NCBI GenBank assembly: GCA_002295925.1 | Contig: DBGO01000013.1 | Span: 186,001-250,000, forward strand | Source: Flavobacteriales bacterium UBA852 | GTDB lineage: Bacteria > Bacteroidota > Bacteroidia > Flavobacteriales_E > Vicingaceae | Length of the DNA stretch: 64,000 nucleotides | Reading direction: 5' to 3' | Shown: positions 35,754 to 43,697 of the stretch, piece by piece | Position numbering within the stretch: the first letter of the stretch is position 1 | Layout: every line of letters begins with the position of its first letter | The notes under the pieces: generated by a model | Seen by the model: only the letters and a program-made list of their open reading frames with translations | Told to the model about the DNA's origin: nothing | The model's database searches: none | Program-made: the position numbers and the translations under genes

Positions 35754-37850
35754 ATGAAAAATATGTTACGATATAGTCTGATAATTTTGTTTGTTGGAAT
35801 TATTTCAACACTAAAAGCCCAAACGGATACACCGTTTGAAAAAGCATTGTTTAAAGACCGAAAAGATCAATTTAAAAAAGCGGTAAAAAACATTGAGCAA
35901 GGCGATATGTATTTCGAACAAGGAAAATCGCTTTACAAAGCGGCTTTACCCTTTTACTTAGAGGCAAATGAGTTTAACCCCAACAGCAGCGAACTGAATT
36001 ATAAAATCGGGCTTTGTTACTTGTATTCTACTTACAAAACAAATGCTTTGCAATATTTGCTGAAAGCGTATAAATTAAACCCGAATGTGTCCAACGAGAT
36101 ACATTATTACTTGGGAAGAGCATACCACTTAAACTTAGAGCTTGACAAAGCCATTGAGGAATACCAAAAACAAAAATCGTACATCACCAAAGACTCTCCC
36201 ATAACAATGGAGATGATAGATAAAAGAATAAAAGAGTGCAACTACGGGAAAGAATATATGGCAAACCCCGAGCGTGTGTTTATTGATAACATTGGCAATG
36301 TGGTAAATACAAAATACCCCGAATACGGCGCAATTATTACCACAGATGAATCGGTGATGATGTTTACCTCTCGCCGCCCCGATACCGAAGGTGGCGGAAT
36401 GGACCCGTTCTTACACGAGTATTTTGAAGATATTTATATTACCACAAAAGTGGATGGTAAATGGACAACGCCCAAAAATATGGGTAAACCCGTAAACAGT
36501 GATGAGCATGATGCAACGGTTGCCTTGTCGCCGGATGGTAGTGTATTGCTTATTTACCATGATGACAAAGGTGATGGAAATATTTATCAATGTGTGCTTA
36601 AAGGGGATGAATGGAGCAAGCCTAAAAAATTGAATAAAACGGTCAACTCTCCTCAACACGAATCTTCGGCATGTTATACTGCCGACGGTAAAACATTATA
36701 CTTTGTATCCAGTCGTGAAGGTGGCTTTGGAAAACACGATATTTATGTTACCCATTGGGACGAAAAGAAAGAAAAATGGAGCGAAGCAAAAAATTTAGGA
36801 GGAGTAATCAATACCAAGTATAATGAAGAAAGTGTGTTAATTCATCCCGATGGAAAAACATTATATTTCAGTTCGCAAGGACATACCTCAATGGGCGGAT
36901 ACGATATTTTTAAATCCGAATTGCAAGAAGACGGCACTTGGAGCAAACCTCAAAATCTTGGTTATCCTGTAAACTCCGCCGATGATGATGTATTTTTTGT
37001 AATCAATGCCAGCGGACGAAGAGGATATTACTCATCGGTAAAAAAAGACGGGTATGGTGAAAAAGATATCTATATGATAACTTTTCTCGGTCCCGAAAAG
37101 CCATTGGTGCTAAACAGCGAAGACAACTTAATTGCCAGCATTGCACAACCCGTTACCGAAAAGATAGTGGAAAAACCCGTGGACGGTTTAACCAAAAAAA
37201 TCACCCTTTTAAAAGGTATGGTGCGCGAAGTAGGAACACTTAAACCCATTGGTGCAGAGTTAGAATTGATTGATGTTGAAGAAAACAAAACATTGGCAAC
37301 TTTTCAGTCAAATGAAAAAACAGGTAAATACTTATTGTCGCTACCTTCCGGTAAAAACTACGGTTTAGCTGTAAAAGCCGAAGGATACCTGTTTCATTCC
37401 GAAAACTTCAATATTCCCGATTCGGCGGCATATCAAGAAATTGTGAAAAACATTGATATGAAACCGATAGAAGTGGGACAAACCATTGTGTTGAAAAATA
37501 TTTTTTACGATTACAATAAAGCCACATTGCGTAAAGAATCTATTAATGAATTGGATAGATTGGTGAAATTATTAAAAGACAACCCAACTATTAAAATTGA
37601 ACTCTCGGCACATACCGACAGTCGTGGTAGCGATGCCTATAATCAAAAACTGTCGCAAGCACGTGCGCAAAGTGTGGTTGATTATTTAATTGAACACGGC
37701 ATTTCAAAAGACCGCTTAGTAGCTAAAGGTATGGGAGAGTCGCAACCGATTTACGACGATGCTTACATTGCCAAACTTCCTACCAAAGAAGAAAAAGAAT
37801 GGGCGCATCAACAAAACCGTCGAACAGAGTTTAAAATCATCAGTAAATAA
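35754..37850 (+). CDS. PorE-like TPR / PD40 / OmpA family protein, second copy
   Basis: A 698-residue paralogue of the protein at 30349-32340, with the same layout: signal peptide ending at LKAQ, TPR part about residues 30-150, PD40 propeller about 180-450 (MFTSRRPDTEGGGMDPF, LYFSSQGHTSMGGYDIFKSE), regulatory-like domain about 485-570 (LLKGMVREVGTLKPIGAELE) and OmpA C-terminal domain about 585-695 (IELSAHTDSRGSDAYNQKLS). It differs by a longer linker between the propeller and the regulatory-like domain (about residues 450-485, rich in Val, Glu and Lys). Both copies keep the Asp and Arg of the OmpA diaminopimelate-binding site. DUF58 follows after 10 bases. Confidence 0.88.
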   Translation: MKNMLRYSLIILFVGIISTLKAQTDTPFEKALFKDRKDQFKKAVKNIEQGDMYFEQGKSLYKAALPFYLEANEFNPNSSELNYKIGLCYLYSTYKTNALQYLLKAYKLNPNVSNEIHYYLGRAYHLNLELDKAIEEYQKQKSYITKDSPITMEMIDKRIKECNYGKEYMANPERVFIDNIGNVVNTKYPEYGAIITTDESVMMFTSRRPDTEGGGMDPFLHEYFEDIYITTKVDGKWTTPKNMGKPVNSDEHDATVALSPDGSVLLIYHDDKGDGNIYQCVLKGDEWSKPKKLNKTVNSPQHESSACYTADGKTLYFVSSREGGFGKHDIYVTHWDEKKEKWSEAKNLGGVINTKYNEESVLIHPDGKTLYFSSQGHTSMGGYDIFKSELQEDGTWSKPQNLGYPVNSADDDVFFVINASGRRGYYSSVKKDGYGEKDIYMITFLGPEKPLVLNSEDNLIASIAQPVTEKIVEKPVDGLTKKITLLKGMVREVGTLKPIGAELELIDVEENKTLATFQSNEKTGKYLLSLPSGKNYGLAVKAEGYLFHSENFNIPDSAAYQEIVKNIDMKPIEVGQTIVLKNIFYDYNKATLRKESINELDRLVKLLKDNPTIKIELSAHTDSRGSDAYNQKLSQARAQSVVDYLIEHGISKDRLVAKGMGESQPIYDDAYIAKLPTKEEKEWAHQQNRRTEFKIISK

Positions 37851-37860
37851 CACTTGTTAA

Positions 37861-39195
37861 ATGATTAAGTTTTTCAAGCAAATTTATTTTAGCCCGCTGT
37901 TTTTTACGGTGGGCATTATTGTGGTTATATTGTATGTTGTTGGGTTTTTCTTTCCTGTTTTTCAAACATTGGCATTTATAGCTTTGCTCTTTTGGGCAGG
38001 TTTAACCATTATTGACTTTTCTTTACTTTTTTCGCAAAAAAACGGAATTATAGCCGAACGCCTAACGCTTGATAAACTGTCTAACGGCGATAATAACACC
38101 GTTGATATACTTTTGGAAAACAACTTTCCTTTTGTGATAGATTACACCATAATTGACGAGTTGCCTTTTCAGTTTCAAAAAAGAGATTTTAAACTTTCCG
38201 GAAAAATAAAAGCCGGGGAGAAAAAAGCGGAGCATTACACTTTAATACCTAAAGAACGCGGCGAATATAACTTTGGCAATCATAATGTTTTTACTAAATC
38301 TCCTATAGGGTTTGTTACAAAAAGATGGATTTTTTCTTCCGGTGTAACATTACCCGTTTATCCCGGTTTTTTACAAATGCGCAAGTATGAGTTGATGGCA
38401 ATTTCTAACCGTTTACACGATTTGGGTGTCAAAAAAATAAGAAAAATAGGAAATAACCGCGAATTTGAACAAATAAAAGAATACGTAAAAGGCGATGATT
38501 ACCGCACAATCAATTGGCGAGCAACAGCACGCAGAAGCAAACTGATGGTTAATCAATACCAAGATGAAAAAGCGCAGCCCGTTTATACCATTATTGATAT
38601 GGGAAGAGCAATGAAAATGCCTTTCAATGGTATGACTTTGCTTAATTATGCCATAAATGCTTCATTGGTGTTGTCCAATATTGCTTTAATTAAAGATGAT
38701 AAAGCCGGTTTGGTAACATTTGAAAAGAAAGTCAGAACGATTGTCAAAGCACGCAAGAGAAGAACGCACATCAAAACCATTTTAGAAGTTCTTTATAATC
38801 AAAAAACTACGTTTAGCGAAAGTAATTTCGAGCATTTGTATGTACTGACCAAAAAACACATTACTCAACGCAGTTTATTTGTCTTGTTTACCAATTTTGA
38901 AACCACCGACAGTTTAAACCGTCAGTTGCCTTTTTTATTGCAAATGGCAAAACAACATTTATTGATAACCGTATTTTTTAAGAATAAAGAGTTGGAAGAA
39001 TATATGCTCGAACCTGCCGATAATTTGGTAGATGTATATAAACAAACCATTGCCGAAAAATATCTGCTCGAAAAGCAAAATATGATGAAAAAGCTGCGAA
39101 ACTACGGTATTCAAACCATTTATACTACTCCCGAAGAGCTTACCGTAAATACTATCAACAAATACATTGAAGTAAAAGCACGTGGTTTGTTCTAA
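37861..39195 (+). CDS. DUF58 domain-containing protein
   Basis: A 444-residue protein with two N-terminal transmembrane helices (about residues 10-30 and 32-55) and a cytoplasmic DUF58/vWA-like domain. The DUF58 signature is REFEQIKEYVKGDDYRTINW near residue 200, followed by RATARRSKLMVNQYQDEKAQ and a vWA-type YTIIDMGRAM. DUF58 proteins are usually encoded with MoxR AAA+ ATPases; none is present in this window. The gene starts 10 bases after the PorE-like gene. Its role is not defined; a chaperone or envelope-stress function is the common proposal for the family. Confidence 0.9.
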   Translation: MIKFFKQIYFSPLFFTVGIIVVILYVVGFFFPVFQTLAFIALLFWAGLTIIDFSLLFSQKNGIIAERLTLDKLSNGDNNTVDILLENNFPFVIDYTIIDELPFQFQKRDFKLSGKIKAGEKKAEHYTLIPKERGEYNFGNHNVFTKSPIGFVTKRWIFSSGVTLPVYPGFLQMRKYELMAISNRLHDLGVKKIRKIGNNREFEQIKEYVKGDDYRTINWRATARRSKLMVNQYQDEKAQPVYTIIDMGRAMKMPFNGMTLLNYAINASLVLSNIALIKDDKAGLVTFEKKVRTIVKARKRRTHIKTILEVLYNQKTTFSESNFEHLYVLTKKHITQRSLFVLFTNFETTDSLNRQLPFLLQMAKQHLLITVFFKNKELEEYMLEPADNLVDVYKQTIAEKYLLEKQNMMKKLRNYGIQTIYTTPEELTVNTINKYIEVKARGLF

Positions 39196-39258
39196 AAAAC
39201 TTTTTGTGCTCCAACAAGAATGTGTTAATTTGCACCCTTATTAAATAATCAAAAAATT

Positions 39259-39918
39259 ATGGAAAAGAAAAACACACAACAAATTATCAATGTTGTATTA
39301 ATTTTGGCAGTAGTAGCTTTATTCATATTGCATTTTACCGGAAACGGAACAACCAACCAAACCTCTGAAAAAGAGAAAACAGAAATAACCGCAAACACCG
39401 ATACATTACTGAAAAATGCCGGAAACAATGGCGACCGTCCGCTAAAAATAGTGTATATCAATATAGATTCTTTACACAAAAATTACCTTTTGTATGAAGA
39501 TTTGATTGACCAATTGAGAAAAAAACAAGAACAATATCAGCGTGAGCTTGATTCTAAAATGAAAGCTTTTGAAAAAGAAGTAATAAACTTTCAAGAAACA
39601 GCACGTTTTATGAGTCAAACAGAAGGGCAGCTAAAACAAGCCGAATTGCAAGAAAAAGAGCAAAAGTTGTATGAAATGAAAATGAACTTGGAAGAAAAAT
39701 TTGCTCAAGAAGAAGTGAATTTGAACAATAAGTTGATGTCGAGCATATATAATTATTTAGAGGAATACAACAAAGAAAAACAATACGATTATATCCTGGG
39801 TCACGCAGGATTGGGCAATATTTTATTGGCAAATAAAGAATTTGACATTACCAAAGAAATAGTTGACGGGCTAAATGCCAAATACCAAGCCGAAAAAGAA
39901 TCTTCACAAACCAAATAA
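39259..39918 (+). CDS. OmpH/Skp family periplasmic chaperone-like protein
   Basis: A 219-residue protein with a hydrophobic N-terminal segment at about residues 9-26 (INVVLILAVVALFILHF) that lacks a clear cleavage site, so it may stay membrane-anchored. From residue 65 it has the OmpH pattern: a beta strand IVYINIDSLHKNY, a long charged coiled coil (residues about 85-165) and a returning strand YDYILGHAGLGNILLANKE. Skp/OmpH proteins hold unfolded outer-membrane proteins. It is followed after 12 bases by the DUF4924 gene. Confidence 0.88.
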   Translation: MEKKNTQQIINVVLILAVVALFILHFTGNGTTNQTSEKEKTEITANTDTLLKNAGNNGDRPLKIVYINIDSLHKNYLLYEDLIDQLRKKQEQYQRELDSKMKAFEKEVINFQETARFMSQTEGQLKQAELQEKEQKLYEMKMNLEEKFAQEEVNLNNKLMSSIYNYLEEYNKEKQYDYILGHAGLGNILLANKEFDITKEIVDGLNAKYQAEKESSQTK

Positions 39919-39930
39919 TCATTTACTATT

Positions 39931-40488
39931 ATGATTATTGCTCAACAAAAAGAAAAAGAAAACATTGCCGAATACATATTGTATATGTGGCAAATCGAAG
40001 ATATTATTCGCTCAAACGAATTTGATTTGCAGCGCATTAACCAAACGGTGATAGATAAATTTCAGGTTGACCGCGAAACCAAGCTAAACATGAAGCTTTG
40101 GTATCAAAACCTGATAGAAATGATGATGAAGGAAAATTTGGCGGATAGCGGACATCTAAAATTGACCACTCGTTACATTGACCAATTGCAAGATTTGCAT
40201 CATCAACTGCTTACAACCTTTAACGATCGAAAATATCAAGAGCTTTTTTTCAAAGCCAAAGACAATATCAATGCCTTTACCATAAAAGCCGGGAAATCTT
40301 ACCGAAACGATATTGATGCAGCATTCCATGCCTTATACAGCATTATTTTGTTAAAATTAAAAGGCAAGAAAATCACGCCCGAAACCCAAGAGGCAATTGA
40401 TACTATCCGGCAAATGATTGCTTATCTTTCGGCACAATTTAACAAAAAGAGAGAAGGGAAAATAACCTTGCCCAAGCAACAGAATTAA
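39931..40488 (+). CDS. DUF4924 family protein
   Basis: A 185-residue helical cytoplasmic protein. The N-terminal IAQQKEKENIAEYILYMWQI, EDIIRSNEFDL and the C-terminal PETQEAIDTIRQMIAYLSAQ match the Bacteroidota DUF4924 family, whose function is unknown. It sits 12 bases after the ompH-like gene and converges on the fatty-acid transporter with a 4-base overlap. Confidence 0.85.
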   Translation: MIIAQQKEKENIAEYILYMWQIEDIIRSNEFDLQRINQTVIDKFQVDRETKLNMKLWYQNLIEMMMKENLADSGHLKLTTRYIDQLQDLHHQLLTTFNDRKYQELFFKAKDNINAFTIKAGKSYRNDIDAAFHALYSIILLKLKGKKITPETQEAIDTIRQMIAYLSAQFNKKREGKITLPKQQN

Positions 40489-41861
40489 AAAACAAGCAGG
40501 CAAACACTGAAAATCACCAATCCGGTAATAAACAATATAAAGGTAAAAGGCAAAATCTGCTTGGCTTTCAATCCTGTTATACCCAATAACGGAAGAGCCC
40601 AAAATGGCTGCAGCATATTGGTCAGTTGGTCGCCATACGCCAAAGCCATAATACTTTTAGAAAGAGAAATTTTTAAATCCAAAACCGATTGGATAATAAC
40701 CGGTCCTTGCACAGCCCACTGCCCTCCGCCGCTGGGTACAAATATATTGACTATTGCCGCACTGATAAATGTAAACAACGGAAAAGTAGTCTCGTTACTG
40801 ACCGACGAAAAAAACTCAGCCAATTGCTGCACCAAGCCGCTTTCTTTCATCACGCCCATTATACCAAAATACAAAGGAAACTGAATAAGAATACCCGAAG
40901 CGCCACCAATGGCATTGTCAACAGCTTTTAAAAATTGCATAATATTTTTGTGAAAAAATAAAGCCAAGCCAAAGAGCAAAAAGTTAATGTTGTTGGGGTT
41001 AATTTCTCTGAGCCAATTTTCGGACAAGGCAAAATTGCGAAGCCCCAAAAACAAGAAAAAAACGCCGATAATTTTTATAAACCAACTTGAATAGTCAATT
41101 CTTTCGGCACCTGCCGGATGAAATTCACTTAATGCATCCAATTCAATATGTTCGGGTAAAATAAGCTGTGTGGGTTTAACTTTTTTCCCAACTAAATACA
41201 TTACCGAGGGTAAGATAATAATTAACAAAAAAGAAACAATTATGTTTAGTGTAGAAAATACTGTTTGGTCAAACAATAATTGGTCGGGCAGTAAGTCTAA
41301 TTTTTCGGGCGGAAGTATAGACTGCATCATAGCTTTCAAATGCCCTTTTTCGGACACCTTAATCAGAGATGAACCACTAATTCCGCCATGCCACACCATT
41401 AATCCCGAGTATCCGGCAGCGCCAATGAGCGGGTAATTTATTTTTATGCCTTTTGCCAAACTGTAATCGGCAACTTTTCGGGCAAATACAGCACCAAAAA
41501 TCAATCCCAATCCCCAATTGAACAAACTCACCAACACAGTGAAAAAAGTGACCAAAGCGGCGGCTGTTGCTGTATCTTTACAAAACACCAAAATTTTGGA
41601 AATAGCTTTATCTACCGGTGATGACAATGCCAAAACATGTCCCAACACCAACATAAACATCATTTGAAAGGCAAAAACCAATAAGGCGTTGTTCCATAAC
41701 CCTGCTTTCCAAAAGTCGGTGAGGTCGAAAAATGTGAGATGTTCGTTATGGTTAAAAATATAAGCCGAAAAGAATGTTATTACCGTTAGCCCAATAGCAA
41801 TAGTAAAAGGCGTGGGCAGTAATGTTTTAAATATTCGTTCAAACTTTTCGGCAAAATCCAT
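40485..41861 (-). CDS. Short-chain fatty acid transporter (AtoE family)
   Basis: A 458-residue polytopic membrane protein of about 12 helices. FERIFKTLLPTPFTIAIGLT near the start, LFNWGLGLIFGAVFAR, AAGYSGLMVWHGGISGSSLI and NIFVPSGGGQWAVQGPVIIQ are hallmarks of the AtoE short-chain fatty acid permease family. It probably takes up butyrate, acetoacetate or similar acids. The nearest upstream gene on the same strand (DUF3127) ends 22 bases away, so the two may be cotranscribed. AtoA, AtoB or AtoD homologues are not in the window. Confidence 0.92.
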   Translation of the reverse strand: MDFAEKFERIFKTLLPTPFTIAIGLTVITFFSAYIFNHNEHLTFFDLTDFWKAGLWNNALLVFAFQMMFMLVLGHVLALSSPVDKAISKILVFCKDTATAAALVTFFTVLVSLFNWGLGLIFGAVFARKVADYSLAKGIKINYPLIGAAGYSGLMVWHGGISGSSLIKVSEKGHLKAMMQSILPPEKLDLLPDQLLFDQTVFSTLNIIVSFLLIIILPSVMYLVGKKVKPTQLILPEHIELDALSEFHPAGAERIDYSSWFIKIIGVFFLFLGLRNFALSENWLREINPNNINFLLFGLALFFHKNIMQFLKAVDNAIGGASGILIQFPLYFGIMGVMKESGLVQQLAEFFSSVSNETTFPLFTFISAAIVNIFVPSGGGQWAVQGPVIIQSVLDLKISLSKSIMALAYGDQLTNMLQPFWALPLLGITGLKAKQILPFTFILFITGLVIFSVCLLVF

Positions 41862-41883
41862 TTCAGATTAGTATTTCAAAGAG

Positions 41884-42243
41884 TTAAAACGGTAAATCAT
41901 CAGTTTCGTCATTTTGTGGCATTACATCCGGTTCTTCGGTTGGTAAAGGAGGCATATTAGCCGGAGGAGTTGCCCCATCGTTAATTTTATTGATGCGCCA
42001 CGCTTGTAAATTTACAAAATAGCGTCCTTGATACTCGTTACCACGCACATTAAACGAAACATCTACATTATCTCCAACAGTAAAATTATCCAATAAAGAT
42101 GTCTTGTCTTTAATTACTTCAAACTTTACGTCTTGCGGATATTGTTCGTCAGTAGTGATTACAAATTCTCGTTTGGAAAATCCTGAATCCCAGGTTTGTG
42201 TGTCGTTAATCAATTTAATTTTTCCGCTTAATTTTAATTCCAT
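41884..42243 (-). CDS. DUF3127 family protein, OB-fold-like with SSB-type acidic tail
   Basis: A 119-residue protein. The N-terminal MELKLSGKIKLINDTQTWDS, KREFVITTDEQYPQDVKFEV and GRYFVNLQAWRI match the Bacteroidota DUF3127 family and read as a small five-stranded OB-like fold. A proline-rich linker leads to an acidic end with the final residues DETDDLPF, very like the C-terminal tip of bacterial SSB (DDIPF) that binds DNA-repair proteins. Function is unknown; single-stranded nucleic acid binding is an inference. Confidence 0.85.
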   Translation of the reverse strand: MELKLSGKIKLINDTQTWDSGFSKREFVITTDEQYPQDVKFEVIKDKTSLLDNFTVGDNVDVSFNVRGNEYQGRYFVNLQAWRINKINDGATPPANMPPLPTEEPDVMPQNDETDDLPF

Positions 42244-42275
42244 TTTACTTTTAATTTAATTATATAATGATGAAT

Positions 42276-43124
42276 TTATTTACTTAATAATACTTTCCAC
42301 GCTTCCTCTACTTTGTTTTCCGACAGTAATCTTTTGGCTTCGGTATGTTTATCTCCTTTTACGGGATTGTTTTTTACATATTCTGCACATTCTTCAGCCG
42401 AAGGCAATTTTTCCACACCACCGAGTATTCCTAAATCATTACCGGTTAAAATCTTGCTGTTTTTTATGTCTTCGGGAATATTATCAAAACCGATACCTAC
42501 GGTTGTTAATGGTTTTTCCACTTCAAAAAGCGCATCTCCGTGTGCCCGGCAATACCAGTTGCCGCCCATTCTGCCAACCAAATCAATTTTTTGTTGGTCT
42601 ATCATATTGTTGTTATCCAAAATTCGTTCGTCAATGTGCATTTTTAAAACTTCGGCAATAACAAGGTTTCCTGCTCCGCCTTCAAACCCCAATTCTTTTA
42701 CTTCTATTACTTTACACTCTATCTGAACGGGCGATTCTTTAACTCTAAATGGTTTTACCAAATCTGAAGCAACCGGTGTTAATCCCGCTTTTACAAACTC
42801 ATCAACATCCGAAGCATAGGGCGAGCTGCTCAACGACATTTGCTGTACAATATCATACGTAACTACATTAATAACACATTCGGGCACCTCTTTTACATTG
42901 TTATAAGTATCTTTTGTATGGTTGGTTCTGCCGCTGCGTGCCGGACTAAAAATCATAATTGGTGGGTTAGCACTGAATACATTAAAAAAACTAAACGGGC
43001 TTAAATTGGGTTTGCCGTCTTTGCTTATTGTGCTGGCAAAAGCTATAGGGCGAGGTCCTATAGCACCCAATAAATAACGGTGCAATTGCGGAACAGATAT
43101 ATCTTTAGGTGAAATTTCTAACAT
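42276..43124 (-). CDS. Flavin reductase family protein
   Basis: A 282-residue flavoprotein with an FMN-binding split-barrel domain (residues about 15-200): YLLGAIGPRPIAFASTISKD, NLSPFSFFNVFSANPPIMIF and GRTNHTKDTYNNV. ECVINVVTYDIVQQMSLSS and PVQIECKVIEVKELGFEG fit the DIM6/NTAB flavin reductase family. The C-terminal ~60 residues (LPSAEECAEYVKNNPVKGDK) are an extra helical part often present in Bacteroidota members. The substrate is unknown. It lies 32 bases upstream of the DUF3127 gene in the same orientation. Confidence 0.88.
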   Translation of the reverse strand: MLEISPKDISVPQLHRYLLGAIGPRPIAFASTISKDGKPNLSPFSFFNVFSANPPIMIFSPARSGRTNHTKDTYNNVKEVPECVINVVTYDIVQQMSLSSSPYASDVDEFVKAGLTPVASDLVKPFRVKESPVQIECKVIEVKELGFEGGAGNLVIAEVLKMHIDERILDNNNMIDQQKIDLVGRMGGNWYCRAHGDALFEVEKPLTTVGIGFDNIPEDIKNSKILTGNDLGILGGVEKLPSAEECAEYVKNNPVKGDKHTEAKRLLSENKVEEAWKVLLSK

Positions 43125-43131
43125 ATTTGTT

Positions 43132-43139
43132 TACTTTTG
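43132..43139 (+). promoter_or_regulatory. Bacteroidota -7 box
   Basis: TACTTTTG matches TAnnTTTG and ends 17 bases before the ATG of the lipoprotein gene at 43157, in the 32-base gap between divergent genes. Confidence 0.4.
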
Positions 43140-43156
43140 TGTAAAATTACAACATT

Positions 43157-43483
43157 ATGAGAAAAATAGCCATATTATTTTCGATAATCATTATTTCGTT
43201 GTCGGCATGTAACCAAGCCAAATATTTGGAAGAAAAACCACAAGACAACTATCCGGTAGTTAAGCCGCCAAAACCCAATGAAAAATACGCGTGGATTAGC
43301 CCCTCTTACCGTTGGGACCCTGTGTTGCAAACCTGGATGTATCGTCCCGGAAAATGGGTGAAAATTCCCAAAGGAAAAGTGTGGGTTGAAGGTCAGTGGG
43401 TAAAGAAAAAACACGGTTGGGTTTGGAAACGCGGATACTGGAAAAAAGCTGGCGCAAAAGCAAAAAAAACAGGAAAAGAATAA
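43157..43483 (+). CDS. Small basic lipoprotein with W-x-x-G-x-W motifs
   Basis: A 108-residue protein with a lipoprotein signal peptide (IAILFSIIIISLSAC, lipidated Cys near residue 18). The mature part is rich in Trp, Lys and Pro with repeated segments: YRWDPVLQTWMYRPGKWVKI, VWVEGQWVKKKHGWVWKRGY. The WxxGxW repeats resemble the YXWxPGxW repeats of small envelope proteins in many Gram-negative bacteria. The end is strongly basic (KKAGAKAKKTGKE). The function is unknown; binding to an anionic envelope polymer would fit the charge. Confidence 0.75.
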   Translation: MRKIAILFSIIIISLSACNQAKYLEEKPQDNYPVVKPPKPNEKYAWISPSYRWDPVLQTWMYRPGKWVKIPKGKVWVEGQWVKKKHGWVWKRGYWKKAGAKAKKTGKE

Positions 43484-43496
43484 AAAAACTCGATAT

Positions 43497-43528
43497 TTTT
43501 TATCGTTAATAAAAAATAAATATCTTTG
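43497..43528 (+). promoter_or_regulatory. Promoter of tRNA-Leu
   Basis: TATCTTTG at 43521-43528 matches the Bacteroidota -7 box TAnnTTTG. TTTT at 43497-43500, with a 20-base spacer, is in place of the -33 TTTG. The tRNA starts 21 bases after the box. Confidence 0.6.
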
Positions 43529-43549
43529 CAGCCCAAAAGCAAAGGATGA

Positions 43550-43631
43550 GCGGGTGTGGTGAAATTGGTAGACACGCTAGACTTAGGATCTAGTGCCGCG
43601 AGGCGTGGGGGTTCGAGTCCCTCCACCCGCA
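43550..43631 (+). tRNA. tRNA-Leu(UAG)
   Basis: An 82-base class II tRNA. The acceptor stem GCGGGTG (43550-43556) pairs with CACCCGC (43624-43630), followed by discriminator A. The anticodon stem is CTAGA/TCTAG with loop CTTAGGA, giving anticodon TAG at 43584-43586 (leucine codon CUA). A long variable arm (GTGCCGCGAGGCGT region) and the T-loop GGTTCGAGTCC are present. The 3' CCA is not encoded. Confidence 0.97.
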
Positions 43632-43697
43632 CAACAGCCAAAATGGTATAAGGAACATTTCCTTATGCCGTTTTTAATTTTTAAATAATTCTTAATT

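Noticed and set aside
40561..40884. Plus-strand open frames opposite the fatty acid transporter
   Set aside because: They are antisense to conserved AtoE motifs and have no signal, domain or promoter of their own.
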